Positions 1-8,826 of a stretch of DNA of 64,000 nt are shown here, in pieces. The notes beneath the pieces are model-generated. The model ran no database searches, had not been told where the DNA came from, and saw only the letters and a list, made by a program, of their open reading frames with translations. The position numbers were made by a program, and so were the translations under genes. The DNA is from Bradyrhizobium sp. 186 (GTDB lineage Bacteria > Pseudomonadota > Alphaproteobacteria > Rhizobiales > Xanthobacteraceae), in contig NZ_CP082164.1 in assembly GCF_023101685.1 (NCBI RefSeq), positions 2,480,001 through 2,544,000 of the forward strand, given 5' to 3'. Within the stretch, counting starts at the first letter, position 1, and each line of letters starts with the position of its first letter.

Positions 1-27
1 GTTTCCCGCCTTGTGTGATGTTGAGTC

Positions 28-384
28 ATGAATCTTCGCCGACTCATCGGTCGTCTGCTCGCGGTCTTTGTGATCGTTGGGTTGGTAGTGGCACCGCTGA
101 TAACATCGGCTGCGACAAAGCGGCTGTCTGTCGGCGAGATGAGCGATATGGCCGCCATGAGCGAGGACATGCCGTGCTGTCCGGACAGTCAGAAAAGTAA
201 GGGCTGCCAGGACTGCCCGCTTATCGCGACCTGCATGTTGGCGATCGCTCAGGTTGACCCGTTCCCGACAAACAGTATCCAGGTTTTCTTCCAGGCCCGT
301 AGGCTGTCCTTCGCCCTCATCCACTTGACCGCCGACGGCCTTACTGGCGCCCCTCCGGATCATCCTCCTCGAATCCTGACCTGA
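28..384 (+). CDS. Small Cys/Met-containing exported protein at head of efflux operon
   Basis: A 118-residue protein of no family I can name. Residues 1-29 form a basic start followed by a hydrophobic segment (LLAVFVIVGLVVAPLI), a signal peptide or single membrane anchor. The mature part has a Met-rich stretch (EMSDMAAMSEDM) and a cysteine cluster (PCCPDSQKSKGCQDCPL, then TCM), which look suited to binding soft metals such as Cu(I). It lies just upstream of the FixH-like, TolC, CusB and CusA genes on the same strand, so a periplasmic metal-binding role is a reasonable inference from context. The ATG at 28 is the only good start. The promoter would lie before the window. Confidence 0.6.
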   Translation: MNLRRLIGRLLAVFVIVGLVVAPLITSAATKRLSVGEMSDMAAMSEDMPCCPDSQKSKGCQDCPLIATCMLAIAQVDPFPTNSIQVFFQARRLSFALIHLTADGLTGAPPDHPPRILT

Positions 385-477
385 TCGGCATTATCATGCC
401 GTCGCCTGCTGCGGTCCTGGGCCGCGCAGACAAATGCATGCCGCCGTCGCGGCACGTCAGGACGTCGAGGATTGCAT

Positions 478-882
478 ATGAATAGTTACACTTATGCGCG
501 CGCCCTCCAGGTTGCGCTGATCGGCATTGCCGTGACCGGGTCGGCGACGCTCGCACGCGCTGACATCAAAGACTATGAGTTCCAGCTGGTTGATAAGTCC
601 GTCAAGAAGGGCGACGCCGTCATCTCGGTCCGTCTTGTCCACAAGCCCGACGGCAAGCCGGTCCCCGATGCGGTGATCTTCGCCAAGAGACTCGATATGG
701 CGCCGGACGGCATGGAGACGATGAAGACAACGATCGAGCCCATGCCCAGCACCGAACCTGGAATCTATAAGTTCAAGGCTGAGGTGACGATGGAGGGCGG
801 CTGGCGGTTGTCCCTGGCCGCCAAAGTCCAGGGCGAAACCGGCACGGTCGAGAATAAACTCGTTATCAAGGCGACGCCGTGA
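478..882 (+). CDS. FixH/YtkA-like periplasmic protein
   Basis: A 134-residue exported protein with an N-terminal signal peptide (cleavage likely after ATLARA) and a small beta-sandwich body of the FixH/YtkA-like type. Seen in the sequence: the pattern VRLVHKPDGKPVPDAVIF and a Met-rich middle (RLDMAPDGMETMKTT), which could bind copper. I chose the ATG at 478 over the in-frame TTG at 472 because GAGG at 467-470 is correctly spaced for it. The stop overlaps the next start (GTGA at 879-882), so it is translationally coupled to the TolC gene. Proteins of this type often accompany Cu/Ag RND efflux genes; the exact role is not known to me. Confidence 0.7.
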   Translation: MNSYTYARALQVALIGIAVTGSATLARADIKDYEFQLVDKSVKKGDAVISVRLVHKPDGKPVPDAVIFAKRLDMAPDGMETMKTTIEPMPSTEPGIYKFKAEVTMEGGWRLSLAAKVQGETGTVENKLVIKATP

Positions 883-2123
883 TCCGCTCTGTCGAAATCA
901 CCCGGCTCGCCGCAGTCGGAGCAACGATAGCCATGCTGTGGCTCTCCCTGGCGGCGGCTAGTGAGCAGACCATGCCCGGGGCGACGGTGGAAAGCGTTGT
1001 CGCAATTGCCAAGCGCCTCAATCCCACGGTGGCGGCAGCCTCGCTCGAATTCGATGCGGCGGTCCACAAGATTGGAACGGCCGGCGTGTTGGCCGATCCG
1101 ACCCTCATTCTCGAGGCGTGGGACGTCAACCGGCAAGGCGTGGGGCAGCGTCGCATCGGCCTTGAACAAGAAATCAAGCTGTGGGGCAAATACGGCCTCG
1201 AGCGCAATGTCGCGCAGGCTGAAGCCGACGCTGCAAAATTCCAGGGCCGCGCAACAGTTATCGATCTGATTGCGCAAGTCGTCGCCGCGCATGGCGAATA
1301 CAACGCTGCCTATGAAGCCGTCACAATCGCCGTTGAAATCAAGCGGCGCTATGACGAGCTACTCAGCCTGTTGCGGTCGCGATACGGCACAACGTCGGTC
1401 GATCAGCAGGACGTCATCAAGGCCGAGATCGAAGCGGCCACCGCCGAGGGCGATGTCATCCGCCGGCAAGGCGAACAGAAAGCTGCGGCGGCCCGGCTGA
1501 ATGCTCTGATCGGTCGTCCTTCCCTAGCTTCCTTGGCGGCGCCAACCGGCTTTCGGGCCGTCAAAGCAACCAGCCTCGCGCAGGTGCAGGCGCTCGCACG
1601 CTCCGCGAACCCGATGCTGGCGCTGGCCGGAGCGCAGAGCAATTCCGCGGCCCAAACCAAATCGCTAACCGATCTCAACTACTATCCCGACGTGACGCTC
1701 GGCGCCAAATACGTGCAACGGCCCGGCACGGAAGATACCGGCGAGTTCATGCTGGGCGTCAAGCTGCCGCTCCACTATGAGGTCAAGGATGCCGAGCAAC
1801 GTGCGGCAGGTGCGCGGCTTGGCGCTGCGCAAGCCCGCAACGAGGCGCTGCGGCTGCGGGTCGATGGACAGGTCGCCGACGCCTGGTTCGGCGTCGATGC
1901 GCTGCGCAAGGTCGTGCAGATCTATGCATCGCGCCAACTGCCACCGGCCCGCTCTTCGGTCGACAACGCGCGGAACGGCTTTCAGGCGGGTACGTCCGAC
2001 CTTTCTTCCGTTTTCGAATCGGAGCGAAGGCTTCGCGCCATACAACTCGATTTGCTGAAGCTCAAGGTGGAGCTGCAGACGAAATACGCGGAGATGGAAC
2101 GTTTGGCAGGGGGCGCCCTATGA
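879..2123 (+). CDS. TolC-family outer-membrane efflux protein (CusC/CzcC type)
   Basis: A 414-residue protein with a signal peptide (LAAVGATIAMLWLSLAAAS) and two repeated TolC-like halves rich in Ala, Gln and Arg coiled-coil helices. It would form the outer-membrane channel of the tripartite heavy-metal efflux pump made with the CusB and CusA products downstream. Start is GTG at 879, overlapping the previous stop by four bases. The gene ends with codons for EMERLAGGAL; a degenerate copy of this 3' end is found again just before cusB, see the direct repeat entry. Length is normal for the CusC/CzcC family. Confidence 0.85.
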   Translation: MIRSVEITRLAAVGATIAMLWLSLAAASEQTMPGATVESVVAIAKRLNPTVAAASLEFDAAVHKIGTAGVLADPTLILEAWDVNRQGVGQRRIGLEQEIKLWGKYGLERNVAQAEADAAKFQGRATVIDLIAQVVAAHGEYNAAYEAVTIAVEIKRRYDELLSLLRSRYGTTSVDQQDVIKAEIEAATAEGDVIRRQGEQKAAAARLNALIGRPSLASLAAPTGFRAVKATSLAQVQALARSANPMLALAGAQSNSAAQTKSLTDLNYYPDVTLGAKYVQRPGTEDTGEFMLGVKLPLHYEVKDAEQRAAGARLGAAQARNEALRLRVDGQVADAWFGVDALRKVVQIYASRQLPPARSSVDNARNGFQAGTSDLSSVFESERRLRAIQLDLLKLKVELQTKYAEMERLAGGAL

Positions 2124-2289
2124 AACGAACCCATGGGGCGTCTTCACGTCGGCGTGAGCGCGTAACCGGTCGCCGCTTTGTTCCGAACTCATTCAGGAAG
2201 CGCCAAATGATGCACGTCTCGTGCGCAAGCGCCTGCCAGATTCAAACGCGCTGAGATGGAACGCTTGGCGGGAGATTTGCTATGAGACG
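2091..2289 (+). repeat. Imperfect direct repeats (about 37 bp) flanking a promoter cassette
   Basis: Positions 2091-2127 (3' end of the TolC gene) and 2253-2289 (leader and start of cusB) are about 75% identical. Both contain gagatggaacg, ttggc and ctatga. The second copy reads as the last codons of a TolC-like gene running into the cusB ATG. Between the copies lies a sigma-dependent promoter. The arrangement suggests that a promoter segment was inserted with duplication of the ancestral tolC/cusB junction. Confidence 0.65.
2144..2187 (+). promoter_or_regulatory. SigF/EcfF-type ECF promoter with upstream dyad, before cusB
   Basis: GTAACC (2162-2167), 16-bp spacer, CGAA (2184-2187). This matches the promoter pattern known for Caulobacter SigF, whose homologue is encoded in this window. 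Upstream is an inverted repeat TCACG (2144-2148) and CGTGA (2153-2157), four bases from the -35. The promoter is placed to drive cusBA separately from the tolC gene. Confidence 0.8.
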
Positions 2290-3709
2290 GCTAGTAGCCG
2301 CTTTCCTGATTGTGTTCGTGATTCTGGCCGCCGGAGCGGCGGGATTGGTCGTCGGTCGCTCGAACGGTCCGCTTCCCGGCTGGCTTGATGCTGTTCTGCC
2401 GACCGCAAAACAGGGACCAGCTCAGCCGGAACCTACGGGGCCCGTCATCTACTACCGTGATCCGGATGGCCGGCCAGAGTATTCGCCGACGCCGAAGAGG
2501 ACTTCGGCGGGCAAGGACTATCTCGCAGTTCGCGCCAGCGAAGACGTGAGTTTCGAGGAAAAGACACCCGAAACGATGACCGCGAAGGGCGGGAATCCAG
2601 GCAAAATCCGCTACTACCGTAATCCGATGGGCTTGCCTGACACCTCGCCGACTCCGAAGAAGGATTCGATGGGGATGGACTATCTGCCCGTCTACGAGGG
2701 GGAGGAGGACGATTCGTCGGTCAAGGTCAGCGCCGGCAAATTGCAAAAAGCTGGTGTTCAGACCGAGATCGCCGAGCGCCGTACCCTGAATACGGTTGTT
2801 CGCGCGCCGGGCACCGTTCAGGAGGACGAGCGCCGCAAAGCGGTTGTGTCGCTGCGGTTCGAAGCTTTCATTGACCGCGTCGAAAACGTTACCACCGGCT
2901 CGCACGTCCACAAGGGCGAGCGGCTGATGCGCGTCTACGGCCCGAACCTATCGAGCGCCGCCGCCGAATATCTTTCGGCGCTCAATGCCCGCCCCGACGC
3001 GGGCATCAGCAATCAAGCATTAAAAGGGGCGCGGCGTCGTCTTGAAAACCTCGATGCGCCGGAAACGTTTATTGCCGACCTCGAGCGCACCCGCGAAATA
3101 CCGACATATGTGAACTGGCCAGCCCCTCAGGACGGCGAGATCATCGAGCGTACGGCAGTAAACGGCATGCGCGCGGCGCCCGGCGATGTTCTGTTCCGGA
3201 TCGCGGATCACCAGGTCGTATGGGTGTTGGTCGACATAGCGGAACGCGACCTCTCCCTGGTCGAGGTCGGACAAAAGGCGAGCGTCCGGCTTCGCGCCTA
3301 TCCCGACCGTGTTTTCACTGGGAAGGTCGCGTTGATTTACCCACACCTGATGGCGGAGACACGAACCGGACGCGTCAGGATCGAATTGCCTAACCCGGAC
3401 GAAGTGCTGCGGCCCGACATGTACGCCGACGTTGAGATCTCAACTGGTGCAGAGGCTCCGGTCGTGACCGTCTCCAGCAGCGCGGTCATCGACAGTGGCG
3501 AGCGGCAGATTGTCCTGATCGATAAAGGCGAAGGGCGTTTCGAGCCGCGCGCGGTGAAGCTCGGCCGGCGCGGCGCTGGTTTCGTCGAGATCAAGGAAGG
3601 GATCGCCGAGAACGACAAGGTCGTCGTCTCCGCGAACTTCCTGATTGACGCCGAAAGCAATCTCAAAGCGGCGCTCAAGGGCCTGGATTCCGGGGAGAAA
3701 CCGCAATGA
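2282..3709 (+). CDS. cusB: Heavy-metal RND efflux periplasmic adaptor (CusB family)
   Basis: A 475-residue membrane-fusion protein linking the inner-membrane pump CusA to the outer-membrane channel. An N-terminal membrane anchor (residues 4-25) is followed by two heavy-metal-binding-domain repeats at about 55-83 and 109-138. The second keeps its methionines (NPMG, SMGMDYLP) while the first has lost them (DPDG, SAGKDYL). The rest shows the barrel-sandwich, alpha-hairpin and beta-barrel arrangement of CusB (VSLRFEAFIDRVENVTTGSHV, DIAERDLSLVEVGQ, RTGRVRIELPNPDEVLRPDMYA). ATG at 2282 has GGGAG upstream. The stop overlaps the cusA ATG by four bases (ATGA), so the two are coupled. Confidence 0.9.
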   Translation: MRRLVAAFLIVFVILAAGAAGLVVGRSNGPLPGWLDAVLPTAKQGPAQPEPTGPVIYYRDPDGRPEYSPTPKRTSAGKDYLAVRASEDVSFEEKTPETMTAKGGNPGKIRYYRNPMGLPDTSPTPKKDSMGMDYLPVYEGEEDDSSVKVSAGKLQKAGVQTEIAERRTLNTVVRAPGTVQEDERRKAVVSLRFEAFIDRVENVTTGSHVHKGERLMRVYGPNLSSAAAEYLSALNARPDAGISNQALKGARRRLENLDAPETFIADLERTREIPTYVNWPAPQDGEIIERTAVNGMRAAPGDVLFRIADHQVVWVLVDIAERDLSLVEVGQKASVRLRAYPDRVFTGKVALIYPHLMAETRTGRVRIELPNPDEVLRPDMYADVEISTGAEAPVVTVSSSAVIDSGERQIVLIDKGEGRFEPRAVKLGRRGAGFVEIKEGIAENDKVVVSANFLIDAESNLKAALKGLDSGEKPQ

Positions 3710-6700
3710 TCGCGCGGCTCATCGACTGGTCGGCTCGCAACGTGATGCTGGTCCTGATCGGCGTCGTGTTCGCTGTGGCCGCCGGCGTTTACGCTCTGAA
3801 AAACTCGGCCCTAGACGCGATACCCGATCTCTCCGACACCCAGGTCATCATCTACACCGACTACAAGGGCCAGGCACCTCAGGTCATCGAGGATCAGGTG
3901 ACCTATCCGCTGACGACCGCCATGCTCACCGTGCCAAAATCGAAGGTGGTGCGCGGGTTTTCCTTCTTCGGCGTCTCATTCGTCTACATCATCTTCGAGG
4001 ATGGCACCGATATCTACTGGGCCCGCTCGCGTGTTCTCGAATATCTCAATGCGGCTGCGCGAAGACTCCCGGCGGGTGTGACGCCGACCCTGGGGCCGGA
4101 TGCCACCGGCGTCGGCTGGGTCTATCAGTATGCGCTGCAGTCCAAGGACAAATCGCTGGCCGACCTCAGGTCCCTGCAGGACTGGACCATCCGCTACGGC
4201 ATTGCCAAGGCGGAAGGCGTCGCCGAGGTGGCAAGCGTCGGCGGCTTCGTCAGGCAATACAACATCATCCTGGACCCGAACCGGTTGCGCTCGCTCGGCA
4301 TTCCGCTTGCGAAAGTGCGCGATGCCGTCCGCGGCAGCAACATGGATGTTGGCGGACGAACTGTAGAGTTGTCGGAATTTGAATTTGTCGTACGCGGCCG
4401 TGGCTACGTCAAAAGCGTTTCGGACCTATCGAATGTCGTGCTGAAAGTCGAAAAGGGCACCCCGGTGTTGCTCAAGGACGTCGCGCGCATCGAGCTCGGA
4501 CCGGACGAGCGCCGGGGCATCACCGAGCTCAACGGGGAGGGCGAGGTCGCCAGCGGCATTGCACTGCAACGTTTTGGCCAGAATGCGCTCAATGTCATCG
4601 ACAATGTGAAGGCCCGGCTCGCTGATATGGCATCGGCCCTGCCTAAGGGCGTCGAAATCATCCCGGTCTATGACCGCTCGAACCTCATCTACAACGCGAT
4701 CGAGACCCTGAAGCGGACCCTTACGGAAGAGAGCATCATCGTTGCGCTGGTCTGTATCGTGTTCCTGCTGCATGTGCGCAGTGCTCTTGTCGCGATCGTG
4801 ATGCTACCGGTTGGAATCCTGATGGCGTTCGCCGCCATGAAAGCACTCGGCATCGGTTCGAACATCATGAGCCTTGGCGGTATCGCGATTGCGATCGGCG
4901 CCATGATCGACGGCGCCATCGTCATGATCGAGAACGCGCACAAACACCTTGAACGTGCGCCGACCGACAAGCCGCGCCTCGAAGTCCTGATCGAGGCGGC
5001 GAGCGAGGTCGGTCCGGCGCTGTTTTTCAGCCTGCTGATCATCACCGTGTCGTTCCTGCCGATCTTCACCATGGAATCGCAGGAGGGACGCCTCTTCAGC
5101 CCGCTTGCCTATACAAAGACGTTCTCGATGGCAGCGGCGGCGATTCTGTCGATCACCCTGGTTCCGGTCCTGATGGTGTTGTTCATCCGCGGCAAGATCA
5201 TTCCGGAGCACAAGAACCCCATCAATCGGTTCCTGATCTGGGTGTATCGGCCGCTGATCCAGGGCGTGTTGAAAGCCAAGACGCTGACCATCTTTCTTGC
5301 GCTTGTCGCCCTGGCGGTCAGCCTCTGGCCGGCCCGGCAACTCGGGACCGAGTTCATGCCGAGCCTGAATGAAGGCACGTTGATGTACATGCCGACGACG
5401 CTCCCGGGCTTGTCAGTGACCAAGGCTGCAGAGATTCTGCAGACGCAGAACAAGATCATCAAGACCGTTCCCGAAGTCGAGTCGGTCTATGGAAAGGCCG
5501 GACGGGCCGAGACCGCGACCGATCCGGCCCCCACCGAGATGTTTGAGACCGTGGTCAATCTCAAACCGAAGCAGCAGTGGCGTCCGGGCCTGACGGTCGA
5601 CGGCCTGATCGCCGAGCTTGATAAAGCGCTACAGTTTCCCGGCGTCTCCAATGCCTGGACCATGCCGATCAAGGCGCGCACCGACATGCTCGCGACTGGA
5701 ATCCGCACCCCGGTCGGCATCAAGGTCATCGGTAAAGACCTCACGGAGATGGAGAAGCTGGCACGGCAAATCGAAAGCGCGGTCAAGGCGGTGCCGGGCA
5801 CCTCGAGCGCTTACGCGGAACGTGTCATCGGCGGCTATTATCTGGACATCACACCGGACCGGGAAGCGCTTGCACGCTACGGTCTGATGGTCAGCGACGT
5901 ACAAGACACGGTTTCGTCCGCCCTTGGTGGCGAAACGATCACGACGACTGTAGAAGGTCGAGAGCGTTATGGCGTCAATCTGCGCTATCCGCGCGATCTC
6001 CGTAGCGATCCCCAATCGATCGCCCGAGACGTGTTGGTGGCCATGCCGGGCGGCGGGACGGTGCCGCTGGGTGAGGTCGCCGCCATCAAGCTGACGCGCG
6101 GGCCAACCACGATCCGCACCGAGAACGGCCAGCTCGCAGTGTACATTTTCGTGGACATCCGCGACCGCGATCTCGGTAGCTACGTGGCCGACGCCAAGGC
6201 GGCCGTGGCCGCCAGCGTGCAGTTTCCGCCGGGAAATTATGTCGTCTGGAGCGGCCAGTTCGAGTACCTGGAGCGCGCCACCGCGCGATTGAAGATCGTA
6301 GTGCCCGTGACGCTGCTGATCATCTTCTTGTTGCTCTACCTCAATTTCCGGCGGCTGACCGAAACGCTGATCGTGATGCTCTCGCTTCCGTTCGCGCTGG
6401 TCGGCGGCCTCTGGCTGATGTGGTGGCTCAGCTTCAACATGTCGGTCGCGGTGGCCGTGGGCTTCATTGCGCTCGCAGGCGTCGCCGCGGAGACCGGCGT
6501 CGTCATGCTGATCTATCTCGATCAGGCCATGAAGGAGCTTCACGCCGAGAGGGCCGCGGAAGGTAGGCCGTTCACGCGAGCGGACTTGAACGAGGCTATC
6601 ATGCTCGGCGCGGTCGAGCGTGTCAGGCCGAAGATGATGACGGTCGTCGCCATCATGGCCGGCCTCATTCCGATCATGTGGAGCACCGGCACCGGCTCGG

Positions 6701-6903
6701 AAGTCATGCAGCGGATTGCGGTGCCGATGATCGGCGGCATGATCTCGTCGACCATTTTGACGCTGGTCGTGATCCCGGCGGTCTACGCGTTGATCAAGGG
6801 ACTTGGGTTGCCGCGCAAACCGAATGCGGCAGTTGCAGTGGAAAAGGGCAGTCAGGAACAGAGTGCATCAAGTGCCGTGCACCGTTCGCAAGCGGCGGAA
6901 TGA
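3706..6903 (+). CDS. cusA: CusA-type heavy-metal RND efflux pump
   Basis: A 1065-residue inner-membrane proton-driven pump of the HME-RND family, normal length. The N-terminus (MIARLIDWSARNVMLVL, SALDAIPDLSDTQVII) and the TM4 motif AIGAMIDGAIVMIENAHK are typical. The stretch PIKARTDMLATGIRTPVGIK matches the Cu(I)/Ag(I) CusA subgroup rather than CzcA, so copper or silver export is the likely function. It is known of CusA that methionine pairs pass the metal through the periplasmic domain; Met residues are present in the corresponding region (TMPIKARTDML). Twelve TM helices are expected in two groups, around 15-35 with 340-560, and 860-1040. Coupled to cusB; followed after 37 bp by an XRE regulator. 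Confidence 0.93.
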   Translation: MIARLIDWSARNVMLVLIGVVFAVAAGVYALKNSALDAIPDLSDTQVIIYTDYKGQAPQVIEDQVTYPLTTAMLTVPKSKVVRGFSFFGVSFVYIIFEDGTDIYWARSRVLEYLNAAARRLPAGVTPTLGPDATGVGWVYQYALQSKDKSLADLRSLQDWTIRYGIAKAEGVAEVASVGGFVRQYNIILDPNRLRSLGIPLAKVRDAVRGSNMDVGGRTVELSEFEFVVRGRGYVKSVSDLSNVVLKVEKGTPVLLKDVARIELGPDERRGITELNGEGEVASGIALQRFGQNALNVIDNVKARLADMASALPKGVEIIPVYDRSNLIYNAIETLKRTLTEESIIVALVCIVFLLHVRSALVAIVMLPVGILMAFAAMKALGIGSNIMSLGGIAIAIGAMIDGAIVMIENAHKHLERAPTDKPRLEVLIEAASEVGPALFFSLLIITVSFLPIFTMESQEGRLFSPLAYTKTFSMAAAAILSITLVPVLMVLFIRGKIIPEHKNPINRFLIWVYRPLIQGVLKAKTLTIFLALVALAVSLWPARQLGTEFMPSLNEGTLMYMPTTLPGLSVTKAAEILQTQNKIIKTVPEVESVYGKAGRAETATDPAPTEMFETVVNLKPKQQWRPGLTVDGLIAELDKALQFPGVSNAWTMPIKARTDMLATGIRTPVGIKVIGKDLTEMEKLARQIESAVKAVPGTSSAYAERVIGGYYLDITPDREALARYGLMVSDVQDTVSSALGGETITTTVEGRERYGVNLRYPRDLRSDPQSIARDVLVAMPGGGTVPLGEVAAIKLTRGPTTIRTENGQLAVYIFVDIRDRDLGSYVADAKAAVAASVQFPPGNYVVWSGQFEYLERATARLKIVVPVTLLIIFLLLYLNFRRLTETLIVMLSLPFALVGGLWLMWWLSFNMSVAVAVGFIALAGVAAETGVVMLIYLDQAMKELHAERAAEGRPFTRADLNEAIMLGAVERVRPKMMTVVAIMAGLIPIMWSTGTGSEVMQRIAVPMIGGMISSTILTLVVIPAVYALIKGLGLPRKPNAAVAVEKGSQEQSASSAVHRSQAAE

Positions 6904-6940
6904 ATGAAGGCGCAAAGATCCTCGGCACCAGGGCAATGTT

Positions 6941-7432
6941 ATGGATCAGTGGGACTTCAAGAAGTGGCGAAAAAAGCTAGGCATCAATCAAGTTGCGGCA
7001 GGAGAAATGCTCGGGCTCAGTCGCGGCGCGGTTCAAAATTGGGAGAACGAAATCCGACCGGTGCCGCGTTCCGTCGAGCTTGCCTGCCTGGAATTGTTGC
7101 GACGTTGGAAGCAGCGGCCGGAGTTTGGGCCCGTGACGCTGCTTTATGCCGATGGTCCGGTTTTGCAGGCGGATACTATTCCCCATAGCGATCTGGTCCT
7201 TCGGTGCGAACCCCATCCGGACAACGAAAGCGCAGTTAGTCGCGTCGCTCGACTGAGAGAAAGCTTGAATTTGCATATGGCATTCATCGCGGAAGACGAT
7301 GGAACGGTCATTTGGTCATGTCCCGAATTGCTGCAAGAATGCGATGCGAGGGAAAGGGGGTACAGCCGGCGAACGGAAATTGAGGCACCGATCAGCACTG
7401 GCGGACGTTCTCGGAGGGGACATCGCCCCTAA
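6941..7432 (+). CDS. XRE-type helix-turn-helix regulator
   Basis: A 163-residue protein whose N-terminal 45 residues (WRKKLGINQVAAGEMLGLS, RGAVQNWE) form a Cro/CI-type HTH. The C-terminal part (residues 60-130) is of unknown function. It has a paralogue at 9217-9684 with about 60% visible identity, whose start codon appears lost. Located between cusA and the sigma gene on the same strand, so it may regulate this cluster; no binding site is evident. The C-terminal tail (SRRTEIEAPISTGGRSRRGHRP) is basic. The ribosome-binding site is weak. Regulator assignment is firm, its target is not known. Confidence 0.75.
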   Translation: MDQWDFKKWRKKLGINQVAAGEMLGLSRGAVQNWENEIRPVPRSVELACLELLRRWKQRPEFGPVTLLYADGPVLQADTIPHSDLVLRCEPHPDNESAVSRVARLRESLNLHMAFIAEDDGTVIWSCPELLQECDARERGYSRRTEIEAPISTGGRSRRGHRP

Positions 7433-7472
7433 TAGGGACGATGAAATTTTTTTACCAATAAGAATCGCCGGT

Positions 7473-7498
7473 GTAACCGAAACCGCTTCGGCGACGAA
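7473..7498 (+). promoter_or_regulatory. SigF/EcfF-type promoter before the sigma gene (autoregulation)
   Basis: GTAACC (7473-7478), 16-bp spacer, CGAA (7495-7498), exactly the pattern of the three other copies in the window. It lies 18 bp before the GTG start of the ECF sigma gene, implying positive autoregulation and a very short leader. Unlike the other three it lacks the TCACG-N4-CGTGA dyad. Confidence 0.8.
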
Positions 7499-7516
7499 TA
7501 ATAGGAATGACGCCCG

Positions 7517-8071
7517 GTGACGACCAGCGAAGCGGAACTCAAGGCGCTGATGCTTGCCAGCCTTGATGGCGAAGCAGCGTCATACCGGTTGCTGCTCGAC
7601 CGGCTAAGCAGCCGGTTGCGAGGCTATTACAAGGGCAAACTCGCCCGCGTTGGACGCGGCGCAACGGAAGCTGAAGATCTGGTGCAGGAGGTGTTGTTGG
7701 CCATTCATCTCAAGCGTCACACCTACGATGTCAGGGAGCCATTTACGCCCTGGGTGCATACAATTGCCCGGTACAAGCTGATCGATTATCTGCGCCGGAC
7801 GCGATCGTCCGCCAGCGTCCCGCTTGATGAGGGTACGGCGGTCATGGCGCAGGACGACAATGCGGATGCCGAGAGCTCCCACGACATCAGAAAGCTTCTG
7901 GAGCGGCTACCGGAAAAGGTGCGATGCTCCATTGAGTCCGTGAAACTTGAGGGGCGCAGCGTCGCCGAGGCGGCGGTGCGGTGCGGCATCTCGGAATCGG
8001 GCGTCAAGATCAACATTCACCGCGGGTTGCGGGTGCTGGCGACCCTCATCCGCGCAGGAGAGCAAAAATGA
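7517..8071 (+). CDS. ECF-type RNA polymerase sigma factor (SigF/EcfF class)
   Basis: A 184-residue group 4 sigma factor. Region 2 (EAEDLVQEVLLAIHLKRHTYD, PWVHTIARYKLIDYLRR) would bind core polymerase and the -10. Region 4 (SVAEAAVRCGISESGVKINIHRGL) would bind the -35. It is followed, with a four-base ATGA overlap, by a gene for an NrsF/DUF1109 anti-sigma factor, the arrangement of Caulobacter sigF-nrsF and Bradyrhizobium ecfF-osrA. Known members respond to chromate/cadmium or reactive oxygen or chlorine species. Start is GTG at 7517; the promoter just upstream indicates self-activation. The GTAACC-N16-CGAA sites near cusB and the YxGGPK genes are its probable targets. Confidence 0.9.
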   Translation: MTTSEAELKALMLASLDGEAASYRLLLDRLSSRLRGYYKGKLARVGRGATEAEDLVQEVLLAIHLKRHTYDVREPFTPWVHTIARYKLIDYLRRTRSSASVPLDEGTAVMAQDDNADAESSHDIRKLLERLPEKVRCSIESVKLEGRSVAEAAVRCGISESGVKINIHRGLRVLATLIRAGEQK

Positions 8072-8709
8072 AGACGGATGATCTCGTCGCCGTGCTCAGC
8101 ACAAACGTTGAACCTGTCCGCCGCGGACTGGTCGCCCGAACGATCTCCGTCGCCGTTGCCGCCGGCGCAGTCGTCGCGCTTGGCCTCGTGTTCGCCATTC
8201 TGGGCCTTCGCGCCGACCTCACGACGACCCGCGCCACGATTTTCCTGTTGTTGAAGGTTGCGTTCGCGCTTGCGGTGATCGGCGTCGCGATGCGCTATCT
8301 CTTGAGGCTGGCGCGTCCCGGCGCCGAACGCGGGATATCGCCGCTCAGCATCGCGTTGCCGTTTGCGGCCATCGCGCTACTCGGCGCCATCAGCCTCGGT
8401 TTCGCGCCAAACTCACACTGGGACAGGATGATACTCGGCGACGAATGGCTTGAGTGCCTGCTCTCGATCCCGATCATCGCCATCGTGCCTTTTGCTGTCA
8501 TCATTTTCGCGGTGCGAAGGGCTGCGCCTACCAACCTCGTTCGGACCGGCGCGGTTGCCGGTCTCATCGCGGGCGGCGTGAGCGCGGTGGCCTACGCTCT
8601 TCATTGCACCGATGATTCCTTGCCGTTCGTTGCGGTCTGGTATGGCGCCACAATTGTGCTGTGCACCTTAGCTGGTGCAGCATTGGGACCACGGCTCTTG
8701 CGTTGGTAA
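8068..8709 (+). CDS. NrsF/OsrA-type membrane anti-sigma factor (DUF1109)
   Basis: A 213-residue integral membrane protein with six predicted TM helices (about 28-48, 56-78, 92-112, 131-149, 158-178, 186-206). It has only three cysteines, and C130 (WLEC) and C180 (ALHC) fall at almost the same positions as the two cysteines known to be needed for stress sensing in Caulobacter NrsF (131, 181) and B. japonicum OsrA. The short cytoplasmic N-terminus would hold the sigma factor at the membrane until a metal or oxidant signal releases it. ATG at 8068 overlaps the sigma stop and has AGGAG at 8056-8060. Confidence 0.9.
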   Translation: MKTDDLVAVLSTNVEPVRRGLVARTISVAVAAGAVVALGLVFAILGLRADLTTTRATIFLLLKVAFALAVIGVAMRYLLRLARPGAERGISPLSIALPFAAIALLGAISLGFAPNSHWDRMILGDEWLECLLSIPIIAIVPFAVIIFAVRRAAPTNLVRTGAVAGLIAGGVSAVAYALHCTDDSLPFVAVWYGATIVLCTLAGAALGPRLLRW

Positions 8710-8728
8710 GGGACCCATCAGGTGGTTC

Positions 8729-8772
8729 TCACGTCAGCGTGAGCTTGTAACCGCCAGACGATTTGCTCCGAA
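8729..8772 (+). promoter_or_regulatory. SigF/EcfF-type promoter with upstream dyad, before first YxGGPK gene
   Basis: GTAACC (8747-8752), N16, CGAA (8769-8772), with dyad TCACG (8729-8733) and CGTGA (8738-8742) four bases upstream of the -35. Sequence identity with the copy at 11,494-11,537 continues downstream through the leader (cgcgcttcca, atgatggagccggaccatg). Confidence 0.8.
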
Positions 8773-8826
8773 CTCATTATCAGAAGCGCACACGATGCGC
8801 GCTTCCATCAATGATGGAGCCGGACC

